A stretch of 64,000 bases of DNA from Clavelina lepadiformis (taxonomy: Eukaryota; Chordata; Ascidiacea; Aplousobranchia; Clavelinidae): the NCBI RefSeq assembly GCF_947623445.1, contig NC_135245.1, positions 14,391,501 through 14,455,500 of the forward strand. The letters run 5' to 3'. Positions 36,215 to 64,000 of the stretch are shown piece by piece; the first letter of the stretch is position 1; the number at the start of each line of letters is the position of its first letter. Under the pieces are notes generated by a model, which did not search any database, was not told the origin of the DNA, and saw only the letters and a program-made list of their open reading frames with translations. The position numbers and the translations under genes are program-made.

Positions 36215-36909
36215 TGTGGCGTTTGGATATCATCAAATTATAATTGACACTTTTAAAAGGCGGTTTTTGCATTCTCTCTGGCTGGAATTAAGTAAATGTT
36301 AAAACAGACGTATTTATCGTGTTAATCTCTTATTCAAACAAGAAATTCTGAACCGACATATTTAACGGTAGTTGAAGTATTTCAAGTAGCGTTGTTTTCA
36401 CGGTGTAAAGTTTGAGTGTACTTGAAAACGTTCAGATAACGTACAATATGCGACACGTGGTTTTACGGTAGCAGTGTAATAATAGAACATGGCGTTAGCT
36501 GATTGGCTGACGTGTATGATATAAAACGTTAAGCTTGGTTCAAGTCGTGATGCTGGATGTTCTGGCCGGCGAGGCTCTGCAAGGGCTTGTCCCTTCAGGA
36601 CTTGCTAGTACTTCTCTGGGCTCTTGGAAATTCTCTCTTCTCTGAGTTATTTCCCTTGTTCTGTAAAATTGAAGTTATTACTGAATTATTATGAAAGTGG
36701 GATCATGGTGTAAATATTGCTAATTCGATACAACTTATTCGGACAATATAACAACTAAACTTTATGAAGTTGGTGTTGATTTAAGAAGCAGAATAGAGAG
36801 AGCAAACGTAACGGAGTCAAAGACAATCATAGGAGTCAGACAATAAAACTAAAAGACTGGGTTTGGCTTAGGCCATCCCAAAACCATTACCACACCACGC
36901 TATCCCATA
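36215..36909 (+). repeat. Left LTR
   Basis: It begins TGTGGCGTTTGG and ends CCCATA. A TATA-like motif (GATATAAAACG) lies near 36518 and could be the element's promoter. Confidence 0.85.
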
Positions 36910-38528
36910 AATGGTAACCCCGTCTTTCTTCTGAAGAGAAGAGAACACTGCACTTCTGAAAGATTCGATTGATGAAAGGTAAAAATTGGAGTCAGATTAG
37001 GATCGAGAGACAAACTGCTTTCAACGGTCTGTTAGCGAGAAAATTGCGGCAGACATTTTAAAAATTCTCGAAGTAACCAGTTGAAAGAAATCTCGCTAAC
37101 GAACAATGACTGTCATGCTACTGGCGTTATGGATTACGATGATGACGACGCTAGCCAACACTAGCCAAAGCCAGCAACCTACACAGACCAGCGACAAGCA
37201 TCGCTCAAAAGAAAAATGGAAGAAAAATCATCAAGAAGTACGAAGTTATCAATCTGTTGTGGACACTTCTACATTTGATTCTGCACCCGATTAATTCTTA
37301 GCCGGTAAAGTACATTACTCATTTCTGAATAAATCGTAGCTTGTTATTGGTGTTATTAGATATTAGCGCACATATGTCATGATTATTAATAACACCAATA
37401 TTAAATACGTTTCTTATTCTGATTTTACTTCATAAAATTATGTCCCCAAGGACAACGCGCACATAAATTCATACTGTAGTAGTATAGTTATATCTTATAT
37501 TTGTTCTGCGTAATCCACGCATCATATAATACTAAACGAGAACTTAAAGTTGAACTACAAGTTAATGTATTCCTTATCCCCCTGTCGACTTCTATCTATA
37601 CTTATTTTTCCATATCATGTTTTGTGGTAGATGATTTTTTATTTTATTTTATTTTATTTGCATGGACACAGGCTAACTAAGCCAAATACTTATCAACGGT
37701 CACTTTCACCCATTGTCTACCTACAAAGCATTCTCTTAATCTTTTCTTACGCTAAACACTTTTAGCTACGTTTTATATTAACCCACCTTTATTGCTTCAT
37801 AAATGACTTACATAAGTACAAGCGTTAACAAAAACGCCGTACGATTATTTTGCCTGTTTGTCATAATATACCAGGTTGCAAACTGCTAGCCTGTATAAGT
37901 CAGAATCTGTTGATTTGTGACTATATCCCGTAATAACCTCGATTCACAAATGGGTACCGCATAAACTTGCATCAACAAATGCAAGGAGATAACGAGTTGG
38001 GGCGAATCGCGATATTAAGCTTATTACTCAGACTGATCGAACTTTTATTTTCTTCTCCTGCATTATGCAAACCCTCTTAACCCTTACCCACCCTTATACT
38101 TACATTATCTTGCTATAGAAATTCGGCAAACCAAACGCGTTGTCCGATATCATTTGTGTCAAAATATTGAAATGCATTTAGTTGTAATGGCAATCATTTC
38201 ATTCAAACTGTTTGTGTTAGGTTTTGTGTGCAACTACATTTACGATACCTTTATGTTACTTTGGTTTATGGTAAAAAGTATATAACAAAAACATCTCAAA
38301 ATATTTAAAAACCCTTCTATATAACATAGCATTAGTGAAGAATGTTTACTGCTATTTTTTCTTTTGCATATTCCATCTGTGTACGTTCGTTGACCGCATC
38401 ACAATTCTGACTGGAGAGAAAACAAATTCTGCATTCACATTGCAAGCTGACAACAAACAACAAGAAATCTTGCAACCTGCCAACGCCGACAATTCCTACC
38501 TCGAAGCTTTTATGGGTTGGGGGATTTA

Positions 38529-39224
38529 TGTGGCGTTTGGATATCATCAAATTATAATTGACACTTTTAAAAGGCGGTTTTTGCATTCTCTCTGGCTGGA
38601 ATTAAGTAAATGTTAAAACAGACGTATTTATCGTGTTAATCTCTTATTCAAACAAGAAATTCTGAACCGACATATTTAACGGTAGTTGAAGTATTTCAAG
38701 TAGCGTTGTTTTCACGGTGTAAAGTTTGAGTGTACTTGAAAACGTTCAGATAACGTACAATATGCGACACGTGGTTTTACGGTAGCAGTGTAATAATAGA
38801 ACATGGCGTTAGCTGATTGGCTGACGTGTATGATATAAAACGTTAAGCTTGGTTCAAGTCGTGATGCTGGATGTTCTGGCCGGCGAGGCTCTGCAAGGGC
38901 TTGTCCCTTCAGGACTTGCTAGTACTTCTCTGGGCTCTTGGAAATTCTCTCTTCTCTGAGTTATTTCCCTTGTTCTGCTGAATTGAAGTTATTACTGAAT
39001 TATTATGAAAGTGGGATCATGGTGTAAATATTGCTAATTCGATACAACTTATTCGGACAATATAACAACTAAACTTTATGAAGTTGGTGTTGATTTAAGA
39101 AGCAGAATAGAGAGAGCAAACGTAACGGAGTCAAAGACAATCATAGGAGTCAGACAATAAAACTAAAAGACTGGGTTTGGCTTAGGCCATCCCAAAACCA
39201 TTACCACACCACGCTATTCCCATA
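38529..39224 (+). repeat. Right LTR
   Basis: Nearly identical to the left LTR over its whole length. Confidence 0.85.
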
Positions 39225-39390
39225 CTTGTATTCATTAATCTCTCCAGAATTTTCGAAAAAGGGGATAAAAGACTTATTGGTCTATAGTACTGCATTGATG
39301 TGGGTCCCCCTTTTTTATACAGAAATTATTTTGGCTGTTTTGAGGGACTCAATGAATTTTCCCGTGGATAAGGACATAGTAAGCACATGA

Positions 39391-39947
39391 AATAATACAA
39401 ATAAACTAATTTTGCTGGTACAGACGAAATCGGTTCATCGTATACTGGTTAAACGTATCAATCGTTTTATGGTATCAAAATCTGAAATCCCAAACCAAAT
39501 CTTATCTAATGTTAAGTAAAACCATCGGTTAATCGAATCACACTTAAAGGAATAAATCGGATTATGGTATCAGGATTTGCTTCTCACTTGCATACTGCGG
39601 TCACTTAATCGTAGCATCGGATAACGTTTTTTCGGATAACGCATCCAGCCATCATTAACGAACACATTCCTTTTTTTACAAAAGTATAAATGACCGACGA
39701 GCATCGGACTCAACGAAATGCCTTACCAGTGGTAACCAACAACTCTTGTCGATTTGCACGTGGTCTTATACTTTGGTTAATTTAACAAGGTAACCAAGCA
39801 GTGGAATAAGCTAGGCTAAGAATTTTTTAGTCTACTGAAAAAAGCGCATATATTTTTAGCTTACTAACCTATACACTATAGAATATGGATGGTGACATAA
39901 AAGCAAAATTCCCTTTCCTGGGGAATCCCCATTTTCAAAAGTTCAGA
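39391..39947. other. Intergenic, nothing recognised
   Basis: No coding frame or repeat end found. Confidence 0.4.
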
Positions 39948-39955
39948 CTTAAGAG

Positions 39956-40275
39956 CAGTGGTTCCCAAACTTTTTCAGCTTGTGGCACACTAGAAAAATT
40001 AGAAAACGCTCGCGGCACACTTACAAGAGAAGAAATGTTGCTTTAAAAAATTACCCTACTCTATCGTCAATGCCATAATTGGTTTCATCGTCACATGTGC
40101 TTATTTCTCAGCTATTGAAGCCGCTAGAAAGCTTTTAAGTCGCATATGCTTGTCTGCATGCCTTATTTTAAATATTTATACAGTGCTTTTCCAAAATTCC
40201 AAAAAGATTCGCGGCACACCTGAGAATCTGTGGCGGCACACTAGTGTGCCGCGGCACACAGTTTGGGAATCACTG
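39956..40275. mobile_element. hAT MITE, 320 bp
   Basis: Inverted ends CAGTGGTTCCCAAACT and AGTTTGGGAATCACTG, with a perfect 8-bp duplication CTTAAGAG at 39948-39955 and 40276-40283. GCGGCACAC is repeated near both ends. Non-coding. Confidence 0.92.
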
Positions 40276-40424
40276 CTTAAGAGAAATGAAACAACCCCAT
40301 TAAAAATTCTGTAAATTCGCCCCTGTATGTGTCTTAACAAATGTTGTATTAGAGCTGAGAAACCAACCACCCTTGCATTAAATATAGCTAAATGTTATTT
40401 TATTAGTCATCTGCTGGTCTAGAT

Positions 40425-40672
40425 CAGGGCTTCTCAAACTTTTTAGTTCTGCGACCCTATTTTAGAAACAAACAATCTATGCGACCCCTTGATGGGTAAC
40501 CCACACGTTAAAGATATTAAAACAATAAACGTTTAATTACAAACCTCAAGTGGTGTTTTTTCTGTGGTAAAATCATACAAGTGCACACAATCCACCAAAG
40601 TACAGATGCTGTAGCTTACAGTAATAAAAGAACCGCATAGCGGGATCACGACCCACAGTTTGAGAAGCCCTG
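40425..40672. mobile_element. hAT MITE, 248 bp
   Basis: Inverted ends CAGGGCTTCTCAAACT and AGTTTGAGAAGCCCTG. The 8-bp flanks GTCTAGAT and GTCTACTC are a duplication with two differences. Non-coding. Confidence 0.85.
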
Positions 40673-52568
<11,896 letters not shown>

Positions 52569-52581
52569 GTTAAACATAAGT

Positions 52582-52903
52582 CAATGGTTCTCAACTGGGG
52601 GTTTGTCAAACATTTTTAGGACTCTGCGGAAACAGTTCTCCCTGTAAACAGTACAACTGCGAGGTGCAGTTGCTAGCTGAGGTTTGCGCAAGGAAATGTG
52701 CCAAACAAGCGTATAACACAATTTCCTTCTATGAGGTTAAACACCTACATAACTTTCAATTTTTTATTCCTTTATTCAGTTAGTTGTGGTCTTAGATGTT
52801 TTTCGCTCTGTCAAAATATGACAAGCAACTTGTAGGTCTAAAACTAATTTTGCTTACATTTAAAAACATCATGGGTAACACCATAAAGGGTTGAGAGCCA
52901 CTG
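52582..52903. mobile_element. hAT MITE just 3' of RBKS
   Basis: Ends CAATGGTTCTCAACTGG and GGTTGAGAGCCACTG are imperfect inverted repeats of the hAT type. No convincing 8-bp duplication, so it is older. It starts only 13 bp after the RBKS stop, so it may lie within the RBKS 3' UTR. Confidence 0.7.
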
Positions 52904-53777
52904 GCGTCAGCAATGGACGTGAAATGAGCTTCACTATATAAAATGTGGTAGAGTAATTTACTTGAGATATATATGGAAATAATTTCATTATGACGTTTTT
53001 ATCATATGCTACGTTACAGTCATAATCCAAACGCTTGTATTAGTAGCTTTTCGCTATTTAATGATAGCTGTAATGAATCTGTTGTGCCTGTAGGATTAAA
53101 ATGCACCCAGCACAAAATTCTCATTCTTTTCTGACTCTTGTTCCTTTATTGTCATGTTTTCTTATTTAGAAAATTAAGTTTAATTAAAAATGAATTATTT
53201 AGACCATCATCAAGGTTACTGCCTAATAAAGCGGATCGCAACACCGTAAATATTAAAACTGTTCCATTTGGTCACGAAATCAAACATACGGTAAACTACT
53301 GGAAGCAACAGATTAACCGCTAATATTGGTAACACGCACAGCATCTATGCGAATTCAGTTCAATTTAATTCATTAGACATAATAATTTTTTTAGGCATGT
53401 AGTTGATTAATCAATTTAAAAAAAACAGTCTTACCGTTCATCGATTCCTAACCTGAATCAGAACACTGTGTAACTCAATTTTTGTTTCTGAGTTCTAAGT
53501 GTTATTTCCTGATTGGTTACATCTAGAAACTAAGAAAAACTCATATAATTTCTTTTAAACTTTGCTTTTGTGAATACAAGAGTGATTTTTTCAAAATTCA
53601 GATTTTGTGCGAAAATGTGTACCACATTAAATTTGGTGTTATTTGTTTTTGCTATTGGAGAGGTTTACATTTTGTATTCTAATTTATGCTCCTTAACTTG
53701 TATGTGGAGTTGACAACCGAAAGATTTAAAACAACACTATTGAACAGTTAGATAGAAACAAACAGTAAACGAATCAT
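52904..53777. other. Intergenic, nothing recognised
   Basis: No gene, RNA or repeat end recognised between the hAT MITE and the next transposase remnant. Confidence 0.4.
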
Positions 53778-54550
53778 TTAAAAATGTTTGGTTTTTCTAG
53801 ATTTCCGACTACTACTTAAGCTACTTTCACGGATCAGCCCCCATATATAGTCACCCATCATGCGCTCATTATATTGTCCTTGGTAACGATGTTCAAAATC
53901 CAATATGTCCTGGTGGAAACGTTCTCCCTGTTCCTCTGAGTAAGCACCCATGTTTTCATTTAACGCATCCAGATAAGCGTCAAGCATGTGGACTTTGAGG
54001 GACATTCTGCAGCCCATTTCGTCGTAGTTTTTAGCTAATTTGGCAGCCAGCTCCACATAATAATCCACAACGGTGGAATCAATATTTTGCTGGAGTTAAT
54101 TAAAGGGTCCCATTTGACGTTGCTTTTCCCAACAGAAAATTCAGTTCGTTCTGGCCATATTCGTCTATGGTAGTGTGCAGTGGTATCTCTATTATCCCAA
54201 TGGCATAAGTAACATATAAATTTGGTAAATCCACCCTGGAGACCACCGAAATCATCAGAAACTTTTCTTACCTTCTAGGTTCTTTTTACAGTAGTCGCAA
54301 ACAAAGTGAGGTGCCCATGTGTTATCCTGATCCCCGACTGGCATACCGAAATTTGCTTTGTAGGCTTCACACATTCTAACGGATGCTTGCACAGAATGTT
54401 TTCTTGCTCTCGTTTTGATAAATTGTGCACAGACAAAGCAGAATGCTTGCAACCTCTCGAGAACATTTTCAAAGGCAGAATATACTGCAGTGAAACAGGT
54501 TGTAAATAAAACCAAAATTTCTTCAAGTTCTTAAAATTCGAATTAACTAC
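53778..54550 (-). pseudogene. Third relative of the CACTG-element transposase
   Basis: The C-terminal block at 53778-54068 has DEMGCRMSLKVHMLDAYLDA and SEEQGERFHQDILDFEHRYQ. An N-terminal part at 54255-54515 has CFVCAQFIKTRARKHSVQAS and GDQDNTWAPHFVCDYCKK. The two parts are only about 190 bp apart, so most of the core is missing, as in the copy at 26034. Transposon ends were not found here. Confidence 0.7.
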
Positions 54551-54559
54551 AAATTCTTG

Positions 54560-55380
54560 TTTAACAATAACTTAATCTTAATGAAGTTGACCTGGAGCAG
54601 AAAATATAATTAGAATAGTTGTATGGTATATAAAGTACATTTCAAAAAAGGCCTTCATTTTGCTGGATCAGTAACAACTTAGATACAAACTTGACAGCAC
54701 TAATCTAATCTTGGAGTGTTCCCCGCAAACGAAACGACTCTTCCTGTCTTTGTTTCTGTCGCAAAGGCTACAACGCTGTCGTTTTAATTTGGGAGCATTG
54801 ACATGATAAACTTCGTTTTTGCGCTGATGCTTCTGGCTTTTTGTCAGAAGTTGCATCAACATCTGGTTGCGAATACTTAGTTGATAGCATCGGCACCACA
54901 AAGTTCTCTTTTGAACAATACGAGGCAATAATGGCGTCATCTTGGAAGCCAAATAATGAAAAGCTGAGTTGTATTTTCACTTCTTCATTTATAAACTCCA
55001 ATAAGTATAACCACGCCAATAAATCTCTTGAACTCTTCAGGTTCCACAGTTTTCCATTCCCTACTATAAACAAGTTCTCCTGCATTGATCCATTTACAAA
55101 TTGTGTCGATGAGTGGTTGACGTAGAAACAGCATAAGCGAATCTACAACGGAACCACATCGCCGGTTTGCAAACCGTGGTGAGCACTGAGCAGCAGCTCT
55201 GCCAGCTGAAGGTCCTACAGCAGCACTGGAAGACCAACATACGGATTTTTTTTCGAGACAGAAAAGAATTCATGGAAGTTGTCAACGGACCATTTCTTCA
55301 CTATCACTTCCGGCGGAAGAATCTGTGCAAGCATAACCGCTGATGTGATCAACCTCGACGTCATCAGAAGGCTAAAATTC
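54560..55380 (-). other. Unclassified coding-like stretch, possibly piggyBac C-terminal
   Basis: The minus-strand frame at 54668-54952 has a cysteine pattern, RQRCSLCDRNKDRKSRFVCG, reminiscent of the C-terminal zinc finger of piggyBac transposases. An overlapping frame (54768-55085) continues upstream in other phases. No target site or ends. Could equally be a degraded unrelated gene. Confidence 0.3.
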
Positions 55381-55728
55381 ATCACAACTTAATTATATAT
55401 AACACAAACAGTTATATATAATAAAATAAACTAACAATTGCGGTTTTTATGCTATTATATTGTTTATAGACAAAAACCAAAGTGTTGGTTTAGTACTGCG
55501 GTTTACATAACGAAATAATGCTGTCAAGTTAATAGTTTTGTCAAAACAAACTAATACATAAGTAAGCCAGTTTAACAGCATTAGAAAAAGTGCAATTTGA
55601 TACTGAAAATTTGTCAATGGAATAATAAATGGCCCAAACGTCTTGAAAAGGTTAATTAAATGCATATGTCTATGACAAGTGAATAATAATAAAATCGTGT
55701 CGTTTTGAAATTTGTGGGTGTTCATCGC
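55381..55728. other. Intergenic, nothing recognised
   Basis: AT-rich sequence with a 130-codon minus-strand open frame that overlaps the next MITE and has no family resemblance. Confidence 0.4.
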
Positions 55729-55977
55729 CAAGGCCGGATTTACCAATAGGCTAGGCAGGCTGAAGCCTAGAGCCTCAAATTCAATTTGGAAGTTTGGTAT
55801 TGATGCCGATTTAATTGCTTTAGAGTTTAGAGAATCCATTTTCTATCCATAACTACTGAGGGTATTTTGACACCTTTAGTATACCATTTTGTACCAAAAT
55901 TAAGAACATGGCAACCCTGGGTATAGGCCTCACAAATGGAATAGCCTAGGGCCTGTCATGGTCTAAATCCGGCCCTG
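55729..55977. mobile_element. hAT MITE, 249 bp
   Basis: Ends CAAGGCCGGATTTA and TAAATCCGGCCCTG. Flanks TTCATCGC (55721-55728) and TTCATCGA (55978-55985) are an 8-bp duplication with one difference. Inner sub-repeats on TAGCCTAG. Non-coding. Confidence 0.85.
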
Positions 55978-56403
55978 TTCATCGACCACAGAAGCCACGG
56001 GCCAAAAAACCCAATTTATACATGCGACCTGAAAGTTTTCAACCCGCCTTCAGCTAGAGTGCAAGGCTGACCTTTTTCAAGTAACGGAATTAAATAGAAC
56101 GTCCAATCACACAATCTGACATTGGTCGGGCCCTTCACGCATGGTATCAATCGCAATAATAGAAGCATTATGATCGTTGCATTGATACCTAATTAGCAAC
56201 AACCGTTCGTGCGACCTGCGCAACATGCTACTTTGTTGTTAACTGTACTGCACTCTCTACTGGTTCACACTGATTAATGAACACCGTCTGGCTTTAGCGT
56301 TAATATATTTATATATATATATACTCGCAGAAAATAACAAGATAGAATTTGCGAACAAAAAAACATCTTAATAAACTGTACAAAACAAATAACGTTTGTA
56401 TTT
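55978..56403. other. Intergenic, downstream side of SRCAP
   Basis: No gene recognised. A TA repeat lies at about 56305-56325. If the 56404 stop is the SRCAP end, this holds its 3' UTR. Confidence 0.4.
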
Positions 56404-56871
56404 TTATCTGGTCTTAGACTGCAAACTTAACGCAGTGTCTTCCACAGTTCTTGCTGGAGAGTCGTTCAAAGATGCAGTAGTTGTATGCGGCGAGATCAAC
56501 AAACTAGCCTGCGAAGAATTCATTTGAATGCTTAACTGCGGAGATGACCCCGAAGTAGCGCTCTGAATATGCACTTGTTGCGGTACTTGACTAACTGCAA
56601 CTACTGGTGTATGGCGCTGAATTGGAGTCGATGCAATAATGGTTGAAGTTGTTACTCCTTGGCTTTGGCAACTGGTTACCTGGCATAACTAGAACAAAAG
56701 TTTGTACAGTATGTAAATACTGTAGTTACAACTTATTTCCTGACTGCAGGAACAGAAAACTGAAGTTAGTAGCTGCAACTGCTGACGTGGTTGGGTCAAT
56801 ACCCTTTGCTGTTGACCAGCATCTCCAGCTGATGGGACGATGGTAGTGGCAACAGACAACGGCAATTGCGT
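56404..56871 (-). CDS. Candidate last exon(s) of the SRCAP-like gene
   Basis: A minus-strand frame ends with TAA at 56404. It reads VTTSTIIASTPIQRHTPVVA, then SQVPQQVHIQSATSGSSPQL and TTTASLNDSPARTVEDTALS. A second open stretch just upstream (about 56750-56871) reads TQLPLSVATTIVPSAGDAGQ then VLTQPRQQLQ. Both are rich in Gln, Ser and Thr like the activator-type tails of SRCAP proteins. A TTCTAG acceptor near 56690 fits the first stretch. I could not make the splice phases join to the 57.2-kb frame, so the link is inferred. Confidence 0.45.
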
Positions 56872-56908
56872 CACTCACTCTCCAAATGATTCACCATTCT
56901 TCTCTTTT

Positions 56909-56975
56909 GAATGCATTTGGGGTGGCAGGTCAACTGTTCTAAATCTTTTTATTTCCAGCCACTCCAAATGCATTC
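56909..56975. repeat. Short inverted repeat (hairpin)
   Basis: GAATGCATTTGGGGTGGC pairs with GCCACTCCAAATGCATTC across about 30 bp, with one mismatch. It lies in the probable last intron or tail region of the SRCAP-like gene. Confidence 0.7.
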
Positions 56976-57232
56976 AACCTGACTAAATTGACTGCCTGCC
57001 ACCCAAGAGCATCCAAAATTAGATGAATAGTGTAATAGTATTTAATAGTGAAATTGGAACAGTAACAATAAGCATAAAGAAAATAAAAATTGCCTATTGA
57101 CATATAATCTATCTATACATAACGCAAAATCTTAAAACACGGCAAAAAGCTAAACATAGTTTAGGACAAACAAACATGGGCCTCTCAAAAATCAAAACAA
57201 CAGAAAGTGTAAGGCAGTTTGTTTACAGACAA

Positions 57233-57719
57233 CTACGATTGCAACAATGAAGCAAATGATTCATAGACATTTCGCTCTTCCTCATTGGAAGGCTCAAGAA
57301 AGTCCTCATGGCTTGGGCTAACAGGTTCAAGATTAACGGTAATTAGATCATCCTCACCAGAAACCTCATTATTTAGTTCCTCTTGGAGGGAATCAAACAA
57401 AGAAGCATTGGCTGAAACAGGGTTTGTGTCTATCATGAAGTCTAAATCAAATAAATTTTCTCGTGGTTTGGGCTGAACAGAATTCTTCGCTTTGTTTTGA
57501 TGTGGTATCACTATTAACAGTGTGGCTGCTATTGCTATTAGCAATTACCGACTGGGAGCTGGTAGAAACAATTTTCATTTGAGATATTTGTGGCAGGGAT
57601 GTCTGCTGTATAACAATGGTCTGATTGTTGTGTCTTTGAGGTTGAACAACATTGGCAGTGAATCGAATGGGTGAAATAGTGCTTACAGGATTAGCAAAAC
57701 GAGCCTGCATTGGTGTTAA
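57233..57719 (-). CDS. C-terminal coding-like stretch of the SRCAP-like gene after an in-frame stop
   Basis: Directly after the TAA at 57720-57722 the same frame stays open to 57447 (MQARFANPVSTISPIRFTAN, HNNQTIVIQQTSLPQISQMK). An overlapping frame shifted by one then runs from 57544 to a stop at 57233 and is acidic (GEDDLITVNLEPVSPSHEDF, EEERNVYESFASLLQS). Composition says both are real protein. The stop plus frame change could mean assembly error, an unusual small intron, alternative splicing, or a genuine 3' UTR relic. Confidence 0.5.
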
Positions 57720-63919
<6,200 letters not shown>

Positions 63920-64000
63920 CTATAAAACAAAAGATCTTTTGCAAAATAAAATCTCGGAACGTTTTTTTTTCATCTCACTTAAAATTTGCATAAGCTCAAG

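Larger units (their letters stand above)
36215..39224 (+). mobile_element. Short non-autonomous LTR retrotransposon
   Basis: Two near-identical 695/696-bp direct repeats flank about 1.6 kb of interior. A 4-bp target duplication, CTTG, lies at 36211-36214 and 39225-39228. A candidate primer-binding site (TGGTAACCCCG) follows the left LTR at 36912, and a G-rich tract precedes the right LTR at about 38514. The interior has no recognisable gag or pol, so it would depend on another element. The two LTRs differ at only a few bases, so the insertion is recent. Family is not determinable from ends alone; 4-bp duplications are common in Ty3-like elements. Confidence 0.85.
35640..39390 (-). mobile_element. 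L2/CR1-type LINE remnant split by an LTR element
   Basis: Minus-strand reverse-transcriptase motifs are present. To the right of the insertion is YRPISLLSPFSKILERL (39225-39340). To the left are FENQFGFRKGHTTCHVAS (about 36110-36190), a GI.G...WF.SYLSDR-like block near 35950, PQGSILG near 35870 and LADDT near 35790. The LINE pieces abut once the insertion (36215-39224, plus one CTTG) is subtracted. 5' and 3' ends were not found; broken and old. Confidence 0.75.

Noticed and set aside
37106-37294. 62-codon open frame inside the LTR element
   Set aside because: Short, no family resemblance, no support beyond an ATG and a stop.
38335-38616. 93-codon plus-strand open frame
   Set aside because: Runs into the right LTR; chance frame.

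Overview
The window is animal nuclear DNA. It is AT-rich and rich in introns and transposons, and the genes are clear metazoan orthologues interrupted by GT-AG introns. The species cannot be fixed from the sequence; an invertebrate (possibly a tunicate or another marine invertebrate) fits best, but that is inference.

Region 1, 1-17722: a tandem array of about 389-bp units. Read on the minus strand, each unit carries one complete 164-nt U1 spliceosomal snRNA. I count 46 copies (the first is cut by the window edge). All keep the 5'-splice-site-pairing end, the U1A loop sequence and 164-nt spacing. Sub-families recur in the same order at both ends of the array, so it has higher-order structure. 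The array stops abruptly inside the last spacer against an inverted-repeat element (17723-18376).

Region 2, 18377-28804: after a foldback repeat comes JKAMP on the plus strand. It has six exons and a complete 312-residue frame. Its fourth intron holds a nested transposon: a CACTG-ended element (CMC/Chapaev-like) inserted in a short non-autonomous hAT element.

Region 3, 28805-44161: no host gene recognised. It holds an L1/Tx1-type LINE remnant, three copies of a MITE, an 806-bp TA-flanked MITE, an L2/CR1-type LINE split by a young short LTR element, and two hAT MITEs.

Region 4, 44162-52568: ribokinase (RBKS), plus strand, missing only its first few bases. Its introns hold a piggyBac remnant and a second, longer CACTG-ended transposon.

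Region 5, 52569-56403: intergenic, with hAT MITEs and a third relative of the CACTG-ended transposon.

Region 6, 56404-63919 and beyond the right edge: the 3' half of an SRCAP/Domino/Swr1-type chromatin remodeller on the minus strand. Sixteen exons join in frame and include the second helicase lobe and an AT-hook. The C-terminal coding region has an in-frame stop and a frame change. U1 snRNA acts in 5' splice-site recognition, JKAMP in the endoplasmic reticulum, RBKS in ribose phosphorylation and SRCAP in H2A.Z deposition; nothing suggests that these neighbours work as one pathway.
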